NCBI RefSeq assembly: GCF_019602855.1 | Contig: NZ_CP080766.1 | Coordinates: 434,001-498,000 of the forward strand | DNA: 64,000 bases | Source of the DNA: Cupriavidus pinatubonensis | GTDB taxonomy: Bacteria; Pseudomonadota; Gammaproteobacteria; Burkholderiales; Burkholderiaceae | Direction: 5' to 3' | Part shown: positions 50,700-59,147 of the stretch, in pieces | How positions within the stretch are numbered: the first letter of the stretch is position 1 | Layout: each line of letters starts with the position of its first letter | Made by a program: the position numbers and the translations under genes | The notes under the pieces: generated by a model | What the model was told of the DNA's origin: nothing | Seen by the model: the letters and a program-made list of their open reading frames with translations, nothing else | Databases searched by the model: none

Positions 50700-51605
50700 A
50701 TGCAACTGAACCCCCGGCAACTAGAAGCCTTCCGCAGTGTCATGGTCGCCGGCAGCATGACTGTTGCAGCCGAGCTTCTGAAGATCAGTCAGCCTGCGGT
50801 CAGTTCACTGATCAGGGAGCTCGAAAAGAGACTTGAGATTCGGCTGTTTCGACGGGAAGGCAATCGGCTCATTCCGGGAGCGGAAGCCCAGCGACTGTTC
50901 CGGGAGGTGGACCGGTTCTACCAGGGCATGGAGCAGATCGAGCGCGTGGCGATGGACCTCAAGTCTGCACGCATCGGTACGTTACGGGTTGCGTCAATGC
51001 ATACGTTGGGCTTGAGCTTGCTGAGCGAGGGAATCAAGGAGTTCTCGCTTTCGCGGCCCGATTTGGCCATCTCGCTCGACGTTCGAAACTCTCTGGGCGT
51101 GCTTGAGCTTGCCGCCGCACACCAGATCGACATCGGATTTGTGCAGATGTCCGGCAACGAGTTCCCAGGCGTGGATGTTTTTCCGTTGCCAAGCGTCGCG
51201 GCGGTCTGCGTGCTCCCACGTGGGCATGCTCTGGCCCGCAAAAGATCATTGAAGATAACTGACCTGCAAGACGAGCCGCTTATTTCCCTGAGCCGCAATA
51301 GCCCGGTACGTATGCGATTGGAGATGGAACTCGAAGCCGCCGGCGTGACATGCAAGCCCTCGGTGGTCACATCGCTGGGCCACGTGGCGTGCAGTCTGGT
51401 TGCTGGCGGCCTTGGCCTGACAGTCGTCGATCCCTTTACCGCTCGCAGGGTGCGCGAGCCGGGCGTGGTTTGGCGCCCTTTGTGGCCGGTAGTGGAGTTC
51501 CACTTTTCCATCGTTCTGCCTTCCCATCAACCGAAATCAAAAGTCGTCGAGGATTTCATCAAGGTGGTCAAGGCGCTCTTCAAAGCAAACGCGGCTCGGC
51601 CCTAA
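50700..51605 (+). CDS. LysR-family transcriptional regulator 2
   Basis: A 301-residue LysR regulator. The N-terminal winged HTH reads LNPRQLEAFRSVMVAGSMTVAAELLKISQPAVSSLIRELE, with the effector domain after residue 90 (RIGTLRVASMHTLGLSLLSEGIKEF, later VACSLVAGGLGLTVVDPF). It lies 166 bp before the lyase-Bug-Rid operon in the same direction and is the obvious candidate to control it. No distinct ribosome site is seen before ATG 50700. Codon use is less GC-biased than in the upstream half of the window. Confidence 0.92.
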   Translation: MQLNPRQLEAFRSVMVAGSMTVAAELLKISQPAVSSLIRELEKRLEIRLFRREGNRLIPGAEAQRLFREVDRFYQGMEQIERVAMDLKSARIGTLRVASMHTLGLSLLSEGIKEFSLSRPDLAISLDVRNSLGVLELAAAHQIDIGFVQMSGNEFPGVDVFPLPSVAAVCVLPRGHALARKRSLKITDLQDEPLISLSRNSPVRMRLEMELEAAGVTCKPSVVTSLGHVACSLVAGGLGLTVVDPFTARRVREPGVVWRPLWPVVEFHFSIVLPSHQPKSKVVEDFIKVVKALFKANAARP

Positions 51606-51770
51606 CCCTCCCCACTCCCGTGTCCGCAACAGCAAACCAGGGTTAGGGTTGTTCACACCCAGAGCTGGACGACCGTCGCACCAAGCCTCTGTGCGAGCAC
51701 AAGAATCCCTTATGCGCGTCCAACCCTGTCTGTAGTTGTGACTGCCTGACCAAGAATTCATCATCTCGTC

Positions 51771-53300
51771 ATGGAATCTGCCTCACTTAATGCCATGACA
51801 TCCTCCACTTCCCACGAAACACTGCTTGCCGAAGCCCGGCTAAGCTCGCCCCCGGCCTCCCGGCTTACCAAGCACTACGCCCTGCCGGGACTGGAGCGCG
51901 AGCGCAGGCAGTTCCACGAGTTTGTCGCCGTCGATCTTGCCCATACCACCATGCTGGTGGAACAGGGCATTGTTTCCACAGCTACCGGACGCGCAATCCT
52001 GGAGCAGTTACTGGCCATTCGCGACATGGAACCTTCGGATTTTCCAGTTGATGCGCGCAAAGGCAGCTTCCTGTTGCAGATGGAGTCGTATCTCTTCAGC
52101 GCGATTGGCGAGGATGTCGGTGGGCAGATGCACACAGGCCGCAGCCGGATTGACCAGGGCGCTACCGTACGCCGGCTGTATAAGCGCAATCGCATTCTGG
52201 ATGTGATGGACCGGCTGAACGAGTTTCAGGATGCAGTCGCCGAGCAAGCGCGCCGCCACGCTCACACCATCATGCCCGGCTACACGCATATGCAGCAGGC
52301 ACAGCCTTGGGTCTTCGGGCACTATCTCCTCAGTTTCAGCTCTCGCCTGCATGACAGCTTTGAGCGTCTCGCTCAGGCCTACGGGCGCGTCAACCGCAAT
52401 CCATTGGGGACGGTCGGCCTTGCGGGCACGTCGTGGCCGCTCAACCGCGAGCGGACCACGGAACTGCTCGGCTTCGACGGTCTGGTCGAAAACTCCAAGC
52501 TGGGTCGCGAAGCTTTTGACGCCGCAGATGCCATCTGCGCACTTTCTTTCATCATGGCCGACTTGAACGATCTGGCTACCGATCTCCATATTTGGTCCAG
52601 CACCGAATTTGGACTGGTTGAATGCGATGACAGCTACTGTGGCACGAGCAGCATCTTCCCCCAGAAGAAGAACCCAGTAGCTTTGGAGACCATCAGGAAG
52701 GCTGCCGGCCCCGCAGTAACGTGGCTTGGCGCTGCGCTGGCGACTTTCCGGGCCGAGGGGACTGGGGACCAAGCGATGCGAACCGTCTCTCACATCGATG
52801 AAGCGTTCTCAACGACTGAGAGCATGCTGGATCTGTTCACAGGAGTCATCGAAACGCTGATCGTGCATCGGGACCGCATGGCCGAATCGCTCAAGGGTAG
52901 TTGGTGCACGGCAAGCAACCTCGCGGATGTAATCGTGCGTGAGCGTGGCCTTTCCTTCCGCCAAGTGCACCACATCGTCGCCCGTGCAGTCCGCAATTGC
53001 GTGGCTCAAGGCCTGAGCCCAAATGAATTGACCAGTGCTCGTCTCGACGAAGCCGCGTTCGAAACGGCTGGAGTCCGTCTCCGACTGAGCGACTGTGCAG
53101 TTCAGGAGGCGCTCGATCCACGTCGGTTTGTCGAGACCCGGATTACCGATGGAAGCGTCGGGCCGCATCAGGTTGCACGATTGCTCGAGCATGCCGCGCA
53201 GGAGCGCGCAGCAGACCGACAATGGGTGAGTATGGCGCGCACCCATTTGGATCGTTCGCAACGGATGCTCATCGAGGCCGTTGTCAAACTCGTTGCTTAA
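51771..53300 (+). CDS. Argininosuccinate lyase-like (fumarase/aspartase superfamily) lyase
   Basis: A 509-residue member of the ArgH group of the fumarase/aspartase superfamily. Conserved parts are GGQMHTGRSRIDQGAT near residue 117, HTIMPGYTHMQQAQP with the active-site His, and the signature loop GTSSIFPQKKNP near 298-309, which carries the catalytic Ser and substrate contacts (Phe where Met is usual). Placement with a Bug receptor, a Rid protein and a LysR gene points to catabolism of an imported N-substituted amino-dicarboxylate rather than arginine synthesis. ATG 51771 or 51795 is the start. Confidence 0.88.
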   Translation: MESASLNAMTSSTSHETLLAEARLSSPPASRLTKHYALPGLERERRQFHEFVAVDLAHTTMLVEQGIVSTATGRAILEQLLAIRDMEPSDFPVDARKGSFLLQMESYLFSAIGEDVGGQMHTGRSRIDQGATVRRLYKRNRILDVMDRLNEFQDAVAEQARRHAHTIMPGYTHMQQAQPWVFGHYLLSFSSRLHDSFERLAQAYGRVNRNPLGTVGLAGTSWPLNRERTTELLGFDGLVENSKLGREAFDAADAICALSFIMADLNDLATDLHIWSSTEFGLVECDDSYCGTSSIFPQKKNPVALETIRKAAGPAVTWLGAALATFRAEGTGDQAMRTVSHIDEAFSTTESMLDLFTGVIETLIVHRDRMAESLKGSWCTASNLADVIVRERGLSFRQVHHIVARAVRNCVAQGLSPNELTSARLDEAAFETAGVRLRLSDCAVQEALDPRRFVETRITDGSVGPHQVARLLEHAAQERAADRQWVSMARTHLDRSQRMLIEAVVKLVA

Positions 53301-53314
53301 AGGAGACGCAGGTT

Positions 53315-54271
53315 ATGTTGAAGTCTGTTGCAGTAGTTGTGTCGATCGCCGCACTTTCCATGGGTGTTCGTGCGGAGACCTATCCTTCAAAGCCCATCAT
53401 GCTTGTCGTGCCCTTTGCGGCCGGCGGCACCGTGAACATGATGGGTCGCCTGGTAGCCGAGAATATGGGGGAAAAGCTGGGCCAGCCGGTTGTCGTCGAC
53501 AACAAAGCTGGTGCCGGTGGCGCAATTGGCGCGGGCTTCGTCGCCAAGGCCTCCCCGGATGGATATACCTTGTTGCTGGGTTCGATGGGACAAGCCGTTC
53601 AACCGCTGCTCACCAAGAGGCTGTCGTACGACCCCAAGAAGCTCATTCCGGTTGCGACGTTCGCGACGGTGTCGAATGTCCTGGCGGTATCCGGCAAAGC
53701 TTCCGCAAAGAATGTCTCGGAGCTGATCAGCTATTCGAAGGCCAATCCCGGAAAACTGAATATGGCCTCGGCGGGGACGGGTTCCATCAATCACCTTATC
53801 GGTGAGCTATTCATGTCCAGAACGGGAGTGGATTTCGTACACGTACCGTACAAGGGTGCTGGTCCTGCAGGCGTGGACTTGCTCGCCGGTCAAGTACAAC
53901 TGATGTTCGTAAATCTGCCGAACGTGCTGCCCTTTGCCAAGGCGGGAAAGGTCCGTCTGTTAGCTGTAGCCAGCGAAAAGCGCGATCCGGCAATTCCAGA
54001 TGTTCCCACTTTTGCTGAAGCCGGTGTAAAGGATGCAGTTGTCGAGTCATGGTACGGCCTCATGGCACCTGCCGGTACGAAACCGGAGGTGGTGAAGAAG
54101 CTCCAGGATACTCTGCTTGGTATGACAAAAGACAGGCGCTTTATTGCTCAACTGGCGGAGCAAGGTGCCCGACCGTACCCCGGCTCCAGTGCAGACATGG
54201 CTCAGCTCATTGAAAAGGAAGCCAAGCGCTGGGGTGAAGTCATTGACCACGCCAAAATTTCACTGGACTAA
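53315..54271 (+). CDS. Bug/TctC-family periplasmic solute-binding protein
   Basis: A 318-residue secreted receptor. AGGAG lies nine bases before ATG 53315, 14 bp after the lyase stop, so the two genes are co-transcribed. Residues 1-19 are the signal peptide, cleaved after VRA. The mature protein has TYPSKPIMLVVPFAAGG and VVVDNKAGAGGAIGAGFVAK. It is more distant from the 7526/23152 pair than they are from each other. It probably presents the lyase substrate to an unidentified permease. Confidence 0.92.
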   Translation: MLKSVAVVVSIAALSMGVRAETYPSKPIMLVVPFAAGGTVNMMGRLVAENMGEKLGQPVVVDNKAGAGGAIGAGFVAKASPDGYTLLLGSMGQAVQPLLTKRLSYDPKKLIPVATFATVSNVLAVSGKASAKNVSELISYSKANPGKLNMASAGTGSINHLIGELFMSRTGVDFVHVPYKGAGPAGVDLLAGQVQLMFVNLPNVLPFAKAGKVRLLAVASEKRDPAIPDVPTFAEAGVKDAVVESWYGLMAPAGTKPEVVKKLQDTLLGMTKDRRFIAQLAEQGARPYPGSSADMAQLIEKEAKRWGEVIDHAKISLD

Positions 54272-54340
54272 ATCACTGCATTGACGAGGCATGCAATCCT
54301 GGCCTGAAGGCCGAGCGTTCCCGCACTTCCTGATGAACAA

Positions 54341-54748
54341 ATGACAGACCGAGAATTGATCGTCCCGCGAGCGATGCAACGTATCGTAGACCGTGCCGGC
54401 TATATACCCGCGATAAGGCTTGGCGCCACCGTTTTCTGCGCTGGACAGGTGGGGCGTACCGTTGACCTTGCAGTGATCTCGGATCCCGAAGCGCAGTTCC
54501 TGGCGTGCTGGGAGAACCTGCGCGTGGTGTTGGAGGCGGCAGGGTGTACTTTCGAGGACGTTGTCGATATGACGACGTACCACGTGGACATGGCTAAGCA
54601 TATGCCCATATTCCGGGCAGTGAAGAATCGGATCTTTCCACACGGCACTTGCGCATGGACGTCAATAGGGGTTTCCGAACTCGCACACCCAGGCCTGCTG
54701 GTCGAGATCAAGTGCGTCGCAGCGAAGAGCCAGCCCGAGACCGAGTGA
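54341..54748 (+). CDS. Rid-family protein (YjgF/RidA-like) without the canonical Arg
   Basis: A 135-residue Rid-superfamily trimeric-fold protein: GATVFCAGQVGRT, NLRVVLEAAGCTFEDVV and the GLLVEIKCVA final strand are diagnostic. The strand carrying the imine-binding Arg in RidA (usually ARSxVxV) reads AWTSIGV, with Trp in that place, so it probably belongs to one of the Rid subgroups without 2-iminoacid deaminase activity. It ends the lyase-Bug operon and may act on a downstream product. Confidence 0.88.
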   Translation: MTDRELIVPRAMQRIVDRAGYIPAIRLGATVFCAGQVGRTVDLAVISDPEAQFLACWENLRVVLEAAGCTFEDVVDMTTYHVDMAKHMPIFRAVKNRIFPHGTCAWTSIGVSELAHPGLLVEIKCVAAKSQPETE

Positions 54749-54995
54749 CGGTGGAGCTTATCATGTCTCCGGCAGCGCCGGCCGAAGCTCGCCGGTAATT
54801 GTGTTCATGATAATGGACATGCTCGCTGGTTGCGGCGATTCCCAATGGCCGATCCTCTGCCAATAATCGCCTTGGGCATGGCAATGGTAGAGCGACCGTG
54901 ATGGGTCGAAAACCGCCGGCGGACCACACCTCACCTAGCCGCGCTGCCTCCTGCAAATCTCACATCTATGATGTTTCCCCTTGCCTATCCCTCGA

Positions 54996-55032
54996 TACTG
55001 TATATATTTACAGTACCTGTATGGATAAACAG
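54996..55032 (+). promoter_or_regulatory. Two LexA (SOS) boxes over a promoter
   Basis: Box 1 (54996-55015) reads TACTGTATATATTTACAGTA, one base away from the ideal E. coli LexA site. Box 2 (55017-55032) is CTGT-ATGGATAA-ACAG, matching CTGT-N8-ACAG. A promoter TTGCCT (54981-54986), 16 bp, TATATT (55003-55008) lies under box 1. The gene start is 13 bp past box 2. Confidence 0.88.
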
Positions 55033-55045
55033 TGTGAGGGAAGCC

Positions 55046-55333
55046 ATGGAACATCTGATCCGCGTTCACAACGACTATGACCGCCAGGTGCTGGCCTGGC
55101 TGCGCGTGCGCATTGGCGATGCGGCGCTGCAGTCCGCCGCGGCCCGGCTCGCTGATGCGCGCAAGCCCTACCTGTCCACTATCTGCCGCAGCCTGGGAAT
55201 CCGCCCGCCGACCCGGCGCGAATTTGCGCGCGAATCGGCACGGGAATCGGCTTGTGCCCACCGTGCGGTCGGGGACCACTACCTGGCGCGCATCCGCGCC
55301 ATTCTTGCCGCGTCCGCCGGTGCTCAGCATTGA
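55046..55333 (+). CDS. SOS-controlled small protein of unknown function
   Basis: A 95-residue frame from ATG 55046 with GAGGGAAG just upstream. It reads MEHLIRVHNDYDRQVLAWLR and then GDAALQSAAARLADARKPYL, mostly helical and rich in Ala and Arg, with no signal peptide or membrane segment. The C-terminal third has an Arg/Glu-rich repeat (FARESARESA). No family is recognised. The two LexA boxes directly upstream mean it should be repressed by LexA and induced by DNA damage. A role in division arrest, mutagenesis or repair is possible but cannot be assigned from sequence. Confidence 0.7.
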   Translation: MEHLIRVHNDYDRQVLAWLRVRIGDAALQSAAARLADARKPYLSTICRSLGIRPPTRREFARESARESACAHRAVGDHYLARIRAILAASAGAQH

Positions 55334-55586
55334 TCCGGATGTTTGCGGTGGGTGCGCAGTGACTATCATCTATCACGACGCTGCGGGCGGCGCCCCCCGC
55401 GTCAACGTCACCACGCCACCATGCCATCGCAACCCAGCGGACAAGACATGAACCGGATCGGATTCATCGGAATGCGCAGCCCCCGCTGCGACCGTGTCGC
55501 ACGGGTCAAGGCCATTGCGCATCGTTCCTGGTTCTCGCGAGGCCACACGCTTGCAGAGTGAACCGGTGCACGCCGCCCGTCCTGCC

Positions 55587-56438
55587 ATGCCCGGCGCGCG
55601 CGTAGGCCTGCTGACAGCGCTGGCCATGCTGGCCTTTGCCGGCAATTCGATCCTGTGCCGGCTCGCGCTCAAGGGCACGGCTATTGATGCGGCTTCCTTC
55701 ACGCTGCTCCGCATTGGCAGCGCGGCGGCGGCCTTGTGGCTGATCCTGATGGTTCGCCATGGTCCGCGCCGGCTGCCAGGTGGCGGGAGCTGGTTGTCGG
55801 CGCTGGCGTTGTTCGTGTACGCGGCGGCGTTTTCGTTTGCGTACCTGCATCTTTCGGCTGCCACGGGGGCGCTGTTGCTGTTCGGCGCCGTGCAGGCCAC
55901 CATGACCGGCTACGGATTGTACGTGGGCGAGCGCCTGCGCTCCGGGCAATGGCTAGGCCTTGCACTGGCGTTGGGCGGGCTCGTGTGGCTGGTGCTCCCG
56001 GGGCTCGCCGCCCCGCCGCCGGGCTCATCGCTGCTGATGGTGATGGCTGGCATCGCATGGGGCGTCTATTCACTGCGCGGCAGAGGCGCGGCCGACGCCA
56101 CTGCGACCACCGCGGGCAACTTCATGCGCGCCGTGCTGCCTGCGCTTGCGTTGGCGTTGGCGTGGGGGATGCATACGCAGCGCAGCGTGGACGGCAGCGG
56201 GCTGGCGAGCGCGCTGGTGTCCGGGGCGCTGACTTCCGGCCTCGGTTACGTGGTCTGGTACGCCGTGGTGCCACGGCTTCGCGCGGCGACCGCCGCGACC
56301 GTCCAGCTCAGCGTGCCGGTGATCGCGGCGGTGGGCGGCATCGCGCTGCTTGGCGAGGCGATGTCGATACGGCTGGCCGTCAGCGCCGCCGCGGTGCTCG
56401 GCGGCATCGCGCTGGTCATTGCCGGGAAGACGCGCTGA
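55587..56438 (+). CDS. EamA/DMT-family transporter
   Basis: A 283-residue inner-membrane protein with about ten hydrophobic segments in two EamA repeats, starting MPGARVGLLTALAMLAFAGNSI and with the second repeat near LLMVMAGIAWGVYSLRG. Members of the drug/metabolite transporter superfamily export amino acids, nucleosides or other metabolites. The frame opens at GTG 55494, but ATG 55587 gives the usual family length and immediate first helix; GTG 55566 is also possible. It is not clearly linked to its neighbours. Confidence 0.85.
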   Translation: MPGARVGLLTALAMLAFAGNSILCRLALKGTAIDAASFTLLRIGSAAAALWLILMVRHGPRRLPGGGSWLSALALFVYAAAFSFAYLHLSAATGALLLFGAVQATMTGYGLYVGERLRSGQWLGLALALGGLVWLVLPGLAAPPPGSSLLMVMAGIAWGVYSLRGRGAADATATTAGNFMRAVLPALALALAWGMHTQRSVDGSGLASALVSGALTSGLGYVVWYAVVPRLRAATAATVQLSVPVIAAVGGIALLGEAMSIRLAVSAAAVLGGIALVIAGKTR

Positions 56439-56632
56439 TTTCCGCAAAGCCGCCGGCATGGAATACCAGTGGCTTGCTCTGTCCGACCTGCTGCGCGCGG
56501 TGCAACTGAGCGGTGCCGTCTGTCTCAACGGGGTGACTTCAAGGCGCCCTGGTGCCTGATCTCCGAGCCGACAGGGTTACTCAAGAGCCCGCTACCGCGC
56601 ATTGATGCGCGACTGGTAGCGCAGGCACGACA

Positions 56633-56665
56633 GACGACAGGGGTCCGCAAAGGGCCCCTGTCGTC
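56633..56665. terminator. Hairpin after the entericidin-like gene
   Basis: An 11-bp perfect stem, GACGACAGGGG (56633-56643) with CCCCTGTCGTC (56655-56665), 31 bp past the minus-strand stop at 56696. Only a weak T-rich tail follows on the minus strand. Confidence 0.55.
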
Positions 56666-56695
56666 TTGTCAGCATGGCACGGGCGGCCCGCTGGC

Positions 56696-56839
56696 TTACA
56701 TCTTCTGCTTGGTGTTTTCCGCGGCGCCTTGCATTTTCTCGCCGCCGCGCTCGACATCCTTGCCGGCGCCCGCAATCGTATTGCAGCCTGTGATGACCAG
56801 CATGCCCGCAAGGGCAAATAGTGCGCATAGCTTTCTCAT
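56696..56839 (-). CDS. Entericidin A/B-family small lipoprotein
   Basis: A 47-residue protein. It starts MRKLCALFALAGMLVITGC, a short lipoprotein signal with lipobox ITGC (lipidated Cys19), then NTIAGAGKDVERGGEKMQGA and a short tail. That is the entericidin pattern of small, amphipathic envelope lipoproteins, linked in E. coli to a toxin-antidote pair and to stress. AAGGAG lies just upstream of ATG 56839. No second entericidin frame is seen beside it, so a toxin/antidote pairing is not supported here. Confidence 0.85.
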   Translation of the reverse strand: MRKLCALFALAGMLVITGCNTIAGAGKDVERGGEKMQGAAENTKQKM

Positions 56840-57198
56840 GAGGATCTCCTTGCTTCGTGTGGATGCGGACATGCGCCGCAGCAGGAATAAAGGGGCCGGA
56901 CTGGCAGATTGAGCGTAGCAATCAGCGAACCGTGCGGGCAGTCCGCATTCGTCCTACAACGGTGTCAGCGGGCAGCGCAAACGCAAGGCACGACCCGGGC
57001 TCGGAAGATGCGCAATACGTCATTGCGCGGCGTGCATTGAGTCAGGTCAAGCGGCTGACGACCGACAGGCGCAAGGCGGCCGGGCGTTGTCCATACTGGT
57101 ATCAGCAAAGCGCGCAGGTTGTGGACCGGCAAGAGGACGAATGCACAAGCCGGCCTGTAACGCTGCCGATACATTCTTCCAATACGACAGACAACACC
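56840..57198. other. Gene-free stretch
   Basis: This 359-bp region holds the entericidin promoter at its left end. No other gene, strong repeat or terminator was recognised. Confidence 0.5.
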
Positions 57199-57381
57199 AT
57201 GCCTTTCAGCCTCCGGTTCAGCCCCCACGACATCTACCCCGACGCGCTCGAGGCCCGCCTGGCCGAGCTGCACGAGATCGCCGAAGACGTACAGCGCGCC
57301 CAGGAACGCCGCTGGCGCAAGTACGGCACGCTGCTTCCGCAGGGCGTGCCGTCACAGGGCAATCCGCACACCCGTCACTGA
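57199..57381 (+). CDS. Small hypothetical protein (60 residues)
   Basis: ATG 57199 opens a 60-codon frame starting MPFSLRFSPHDIYPDALEAR, followed by a charged helix (LAELHEIAEDVQRAQERRWRK). The helix with acidic and basic residues resembles a small dimerising protein, but no family is recognised. Codon use is normal for this genome, which favours expression. Confidence 0.5.
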   Translation: MPFSLRFSPHDIYPDALEARLAELHEIAEDVQRAQERRWRKYGTLLPQGVPSQGNPHTRH

Positions 57382-57571
57382 TCGCGCATGCAGGCCTGCT
57401 GCAAATAGCGCGCGGCTGGCGCAGCGTGACTCGGGTTGGGGGACTTCGCTCCTCCTGCGGATGCCGTTGTGCCGGGGAGCACCGCCTGCGATGCGTACCC
57501 GCCGGCTTTGTCGACCCCGGCCTGAGGCGGTAGCGACTAGCACGGCAAAGACAGCGGAAAAATGGGACATA

Positions 57572-57585
57572 TCGGACATTTCCGA
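57572..57585. promoter_or_regulatory. Inverted repeat in the gap before the winged-helix-like gene
   Basis: TCGGACATTTCCGA has TCGGA/TCCGA arms around CATT. GGACATAT just before it (57565-57572) forms a 9-bp tandem with GGACATTT. It lies 145 bp upstream of the gene at 57730; the surrounding gap (57382-57729) holds no other gene. A candidate autoregulatory operator. Confidence 0.3.
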
Positions 57586-57729
57586 CAAGCGGCCGCAATC
57601 CGACGCCAATTGTGAACAACTGTGATATCCGATTGGCAAGGCGCGGGGGCTCCGGAAGAATGGGCAGTTCAATGCGGCGCGGTTACAGCAGAACCCGGCC
57701 GCCGGGCAGATTCTTCCGACGTAGCCACC

Positions 57730-58068
57730 ATGAAACGACCAACCCGGGAATGTGTACTCGCGCTGATCGCCTGCTTGCGACATGCTGGCCCCATGCGGCG
57801 CGACCATCTTGCCAGCGCCTGCAGGCTGACGGCTTCGGAACTCACGCGCGCGCTGAAATCCGCACGGCAGATGGGTGTGGTCGAAGACCTTCCGGCCGCT
57901 GACGACATTGCGCAAACCGAGCGGCTGTTTGGCCTGACCGGCCGGGCCCTCCCCCCCGCCCGCCGCGTTCCCGCGCGCGGCGCCGAAGCCGGCCCGAGCT
58001 TTCAGCCATTGCTGGATGCATGGGGCATTGCCCGGCCAAGCAACCGGCGCGGCACCCACGCTTCATGA
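57730..58068 (+). CDS. Putative winged-helix DNA-binding protein
   Basis: A 112-residue product from ATG 57730; the frame is open from 57622. Residues 1-65 look like a winged helix: TRECVLALIACLRHAGPMRR, then DHLASACRLTASELTRALKSARQMGVV, a helix-turn-helix with the final recognition-type helix. The remainder is Pro/Ala-rich. No family name is certain. Size and position suit a small regulator or nucleoid-linked factor. Confidence 0.6.
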   Translation: MKRPTRECVLALIACLRHAGPMRRDHLASACRLTASELTRALKSARQMGVVEDLPAADDIAQTERLFGLTGRALPPARRVPARGAEAGPSFQPLLDAWGIARPSNRRGTHAS

Positions 58069-58129
58069 CGGCGCGCATCAGTGTGCGGCAAATCGGAAAC
58101 GGCTTGGTCCGCCTCGCGCGGCCCGAGTG

Positions 58130-58612
58130 TCAGCGCACGCGCCGGTAACTGGCGCTCATGAATTGCGTCCACTCGCCGTCCGAACCCTGGACATGCGACG
58201 TCAGCGTGCGATGGTCGTCGTCGATGAAGCAGATGACGTCGCGATACTTCGCCATCTTGCCGCTGCCAGTGTTGTCCGGCCCCTCGGCGCGCAGCGTGAG
58301 TACCTGTCCGTCGGGATCGAGATCGCCTTCATAGGTCCATAGGTAGGTCATCATCGAACCGATGAACGTACCCACGAAATGCTTGCGCGAGGGATCGTAG
58401 CCCAGCGTCATCACCGTGGTGGCGGGCCCGCAGCCGGGCATCTCGCCTTCGCTCACGCACTGCACCCACAAGTCCCCCACGCGGCCGACGCGCTCTGGGA
58501 TTTCCCATTTCACGGGCGGCTGGTCCGCACTCATCAGGGCCTCGCCTGTCGCCATCCACTCCCCCACCAGCCGTTGCAGCCAGCGATGTTCGTTGAGCGC
58601 CTCGGTATGCAT
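58130..58612 (-). CDS. DUF1579 domain protein
   Basis: A 160-residue protein matching DUF1579: LQRLVGEWMATGEALMS at the start, VGDLWVQCVSEGEMP, MTLGYDPSRKHFVGTFIGSMM and WTYEGDLDPDGQVLTLRAEGP, with MSASYRRV at the end. The fold is a lipocalin-like barrel, probably a small-molecule binder; no activity is known to me. AGGAGGT before ATG 58612 is the strongest ribosome site in this part. No linked partner gene. Confidence 0.88.
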   Translation of the reverse strand: MHTEALNEHRWLQRLVGEWMATGEALMSADQPPVKWEIPERVGRVGDLWVQCVSEGEMPGCGPATTVMTLGYDPSRKHFVGTFIGSMMTYLWTYEGDLDPDGQVLTLRAEGPDNTGSGKMAKYRDVICFIDDDHRTLTSHVQGSDGEWTQFMSASYRRVR

Positions 58613-58727
58613 GGCCTACCTCCTGTCACCTGGCAGTGCGCAGCCACATTTGTGGATGCCGTACACATACACTAGCAAACAGCCTGGACAGTGTCCACAT
58701 CAACGTCGGCGCCCGGTCGCGCTTAGC

Positions 58728-59084
58728 TTATTCCGGCAGCCGGACCTTGGTGACGACGAACCTGTCGCCGGGGGCCCGGATCACGTCGCACTGGATCTTT
58801 GCCTTGCGCTGGGCACCGTCCGTGCCAAGGTATTCCACATCCGCGACAACGCTGTAGGCATCTTCGGCGACTTTGCGGTACGTGCTGCCATCCCACTTGA
58901 AGTGATCGGGATTCGGAAGCTTTGTCTTCACCGCCTTCCTGCACGCGACTGGCGCGCCAGGCGCTTCGTCCTTGCCACGCGGCCTGGGCATTTCGAGGTC
59001 GTCGGCGAGTGCCGCACTCGCAGCCAGCAGCAGTCCGGCTGCCGCAATGGCTGCACGGGTTCGGCGGGACAAGGCAAGCGTCAT
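58728..59084 (-). CDS. Small secreted protein of unknown function
   Basis: A 118-residue protein. Residues 1-24 form a signal peptide (MTLALSRRTRAAIAAAGLLL, cleavage near ALA-D). The mature part has VACRKAVKTKLPNPDHFKW, YRKVAEDAYSVVADVEYLG and IQCDVIRAPGDRFVVTKV. Two Cys could form one disulfide. No family is recognised; the sequence suggests a small beta-rich periplasmic protein. GGAGA precedes ATG 59084. Confidence 0.75.
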   Translation of the reverse strand: MTLALSRRTRAAIAAAGLLLAASAALADDLEMPRPRGKDEAPGAPVACRKAVKTKLPNPDHFKWDGSTYRKVAEDAYSVVADVEYLGTDGAQRKAKIQCDVIRAPGDRFVVTKVRLPE

Positions 59085-59147
59085 AAAGATCTCCTGGACA
59101 GATGGGGGCGTCACATTTTACGCGGGCGGGGCCGCTCATGCCGTCGA

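Noticed and set aside
55448..55561. 37-codon frame starting MNRIGFIGMRSPRC
   Set aside because: Too short, no ribosome site and no recognisable feature; it ends just before the exporter gene.
56696..56839. Entericidin toxin-antidote pair
   Set aside because: Only one lipoprotein frame is visible, so the paired system cannot be supported.
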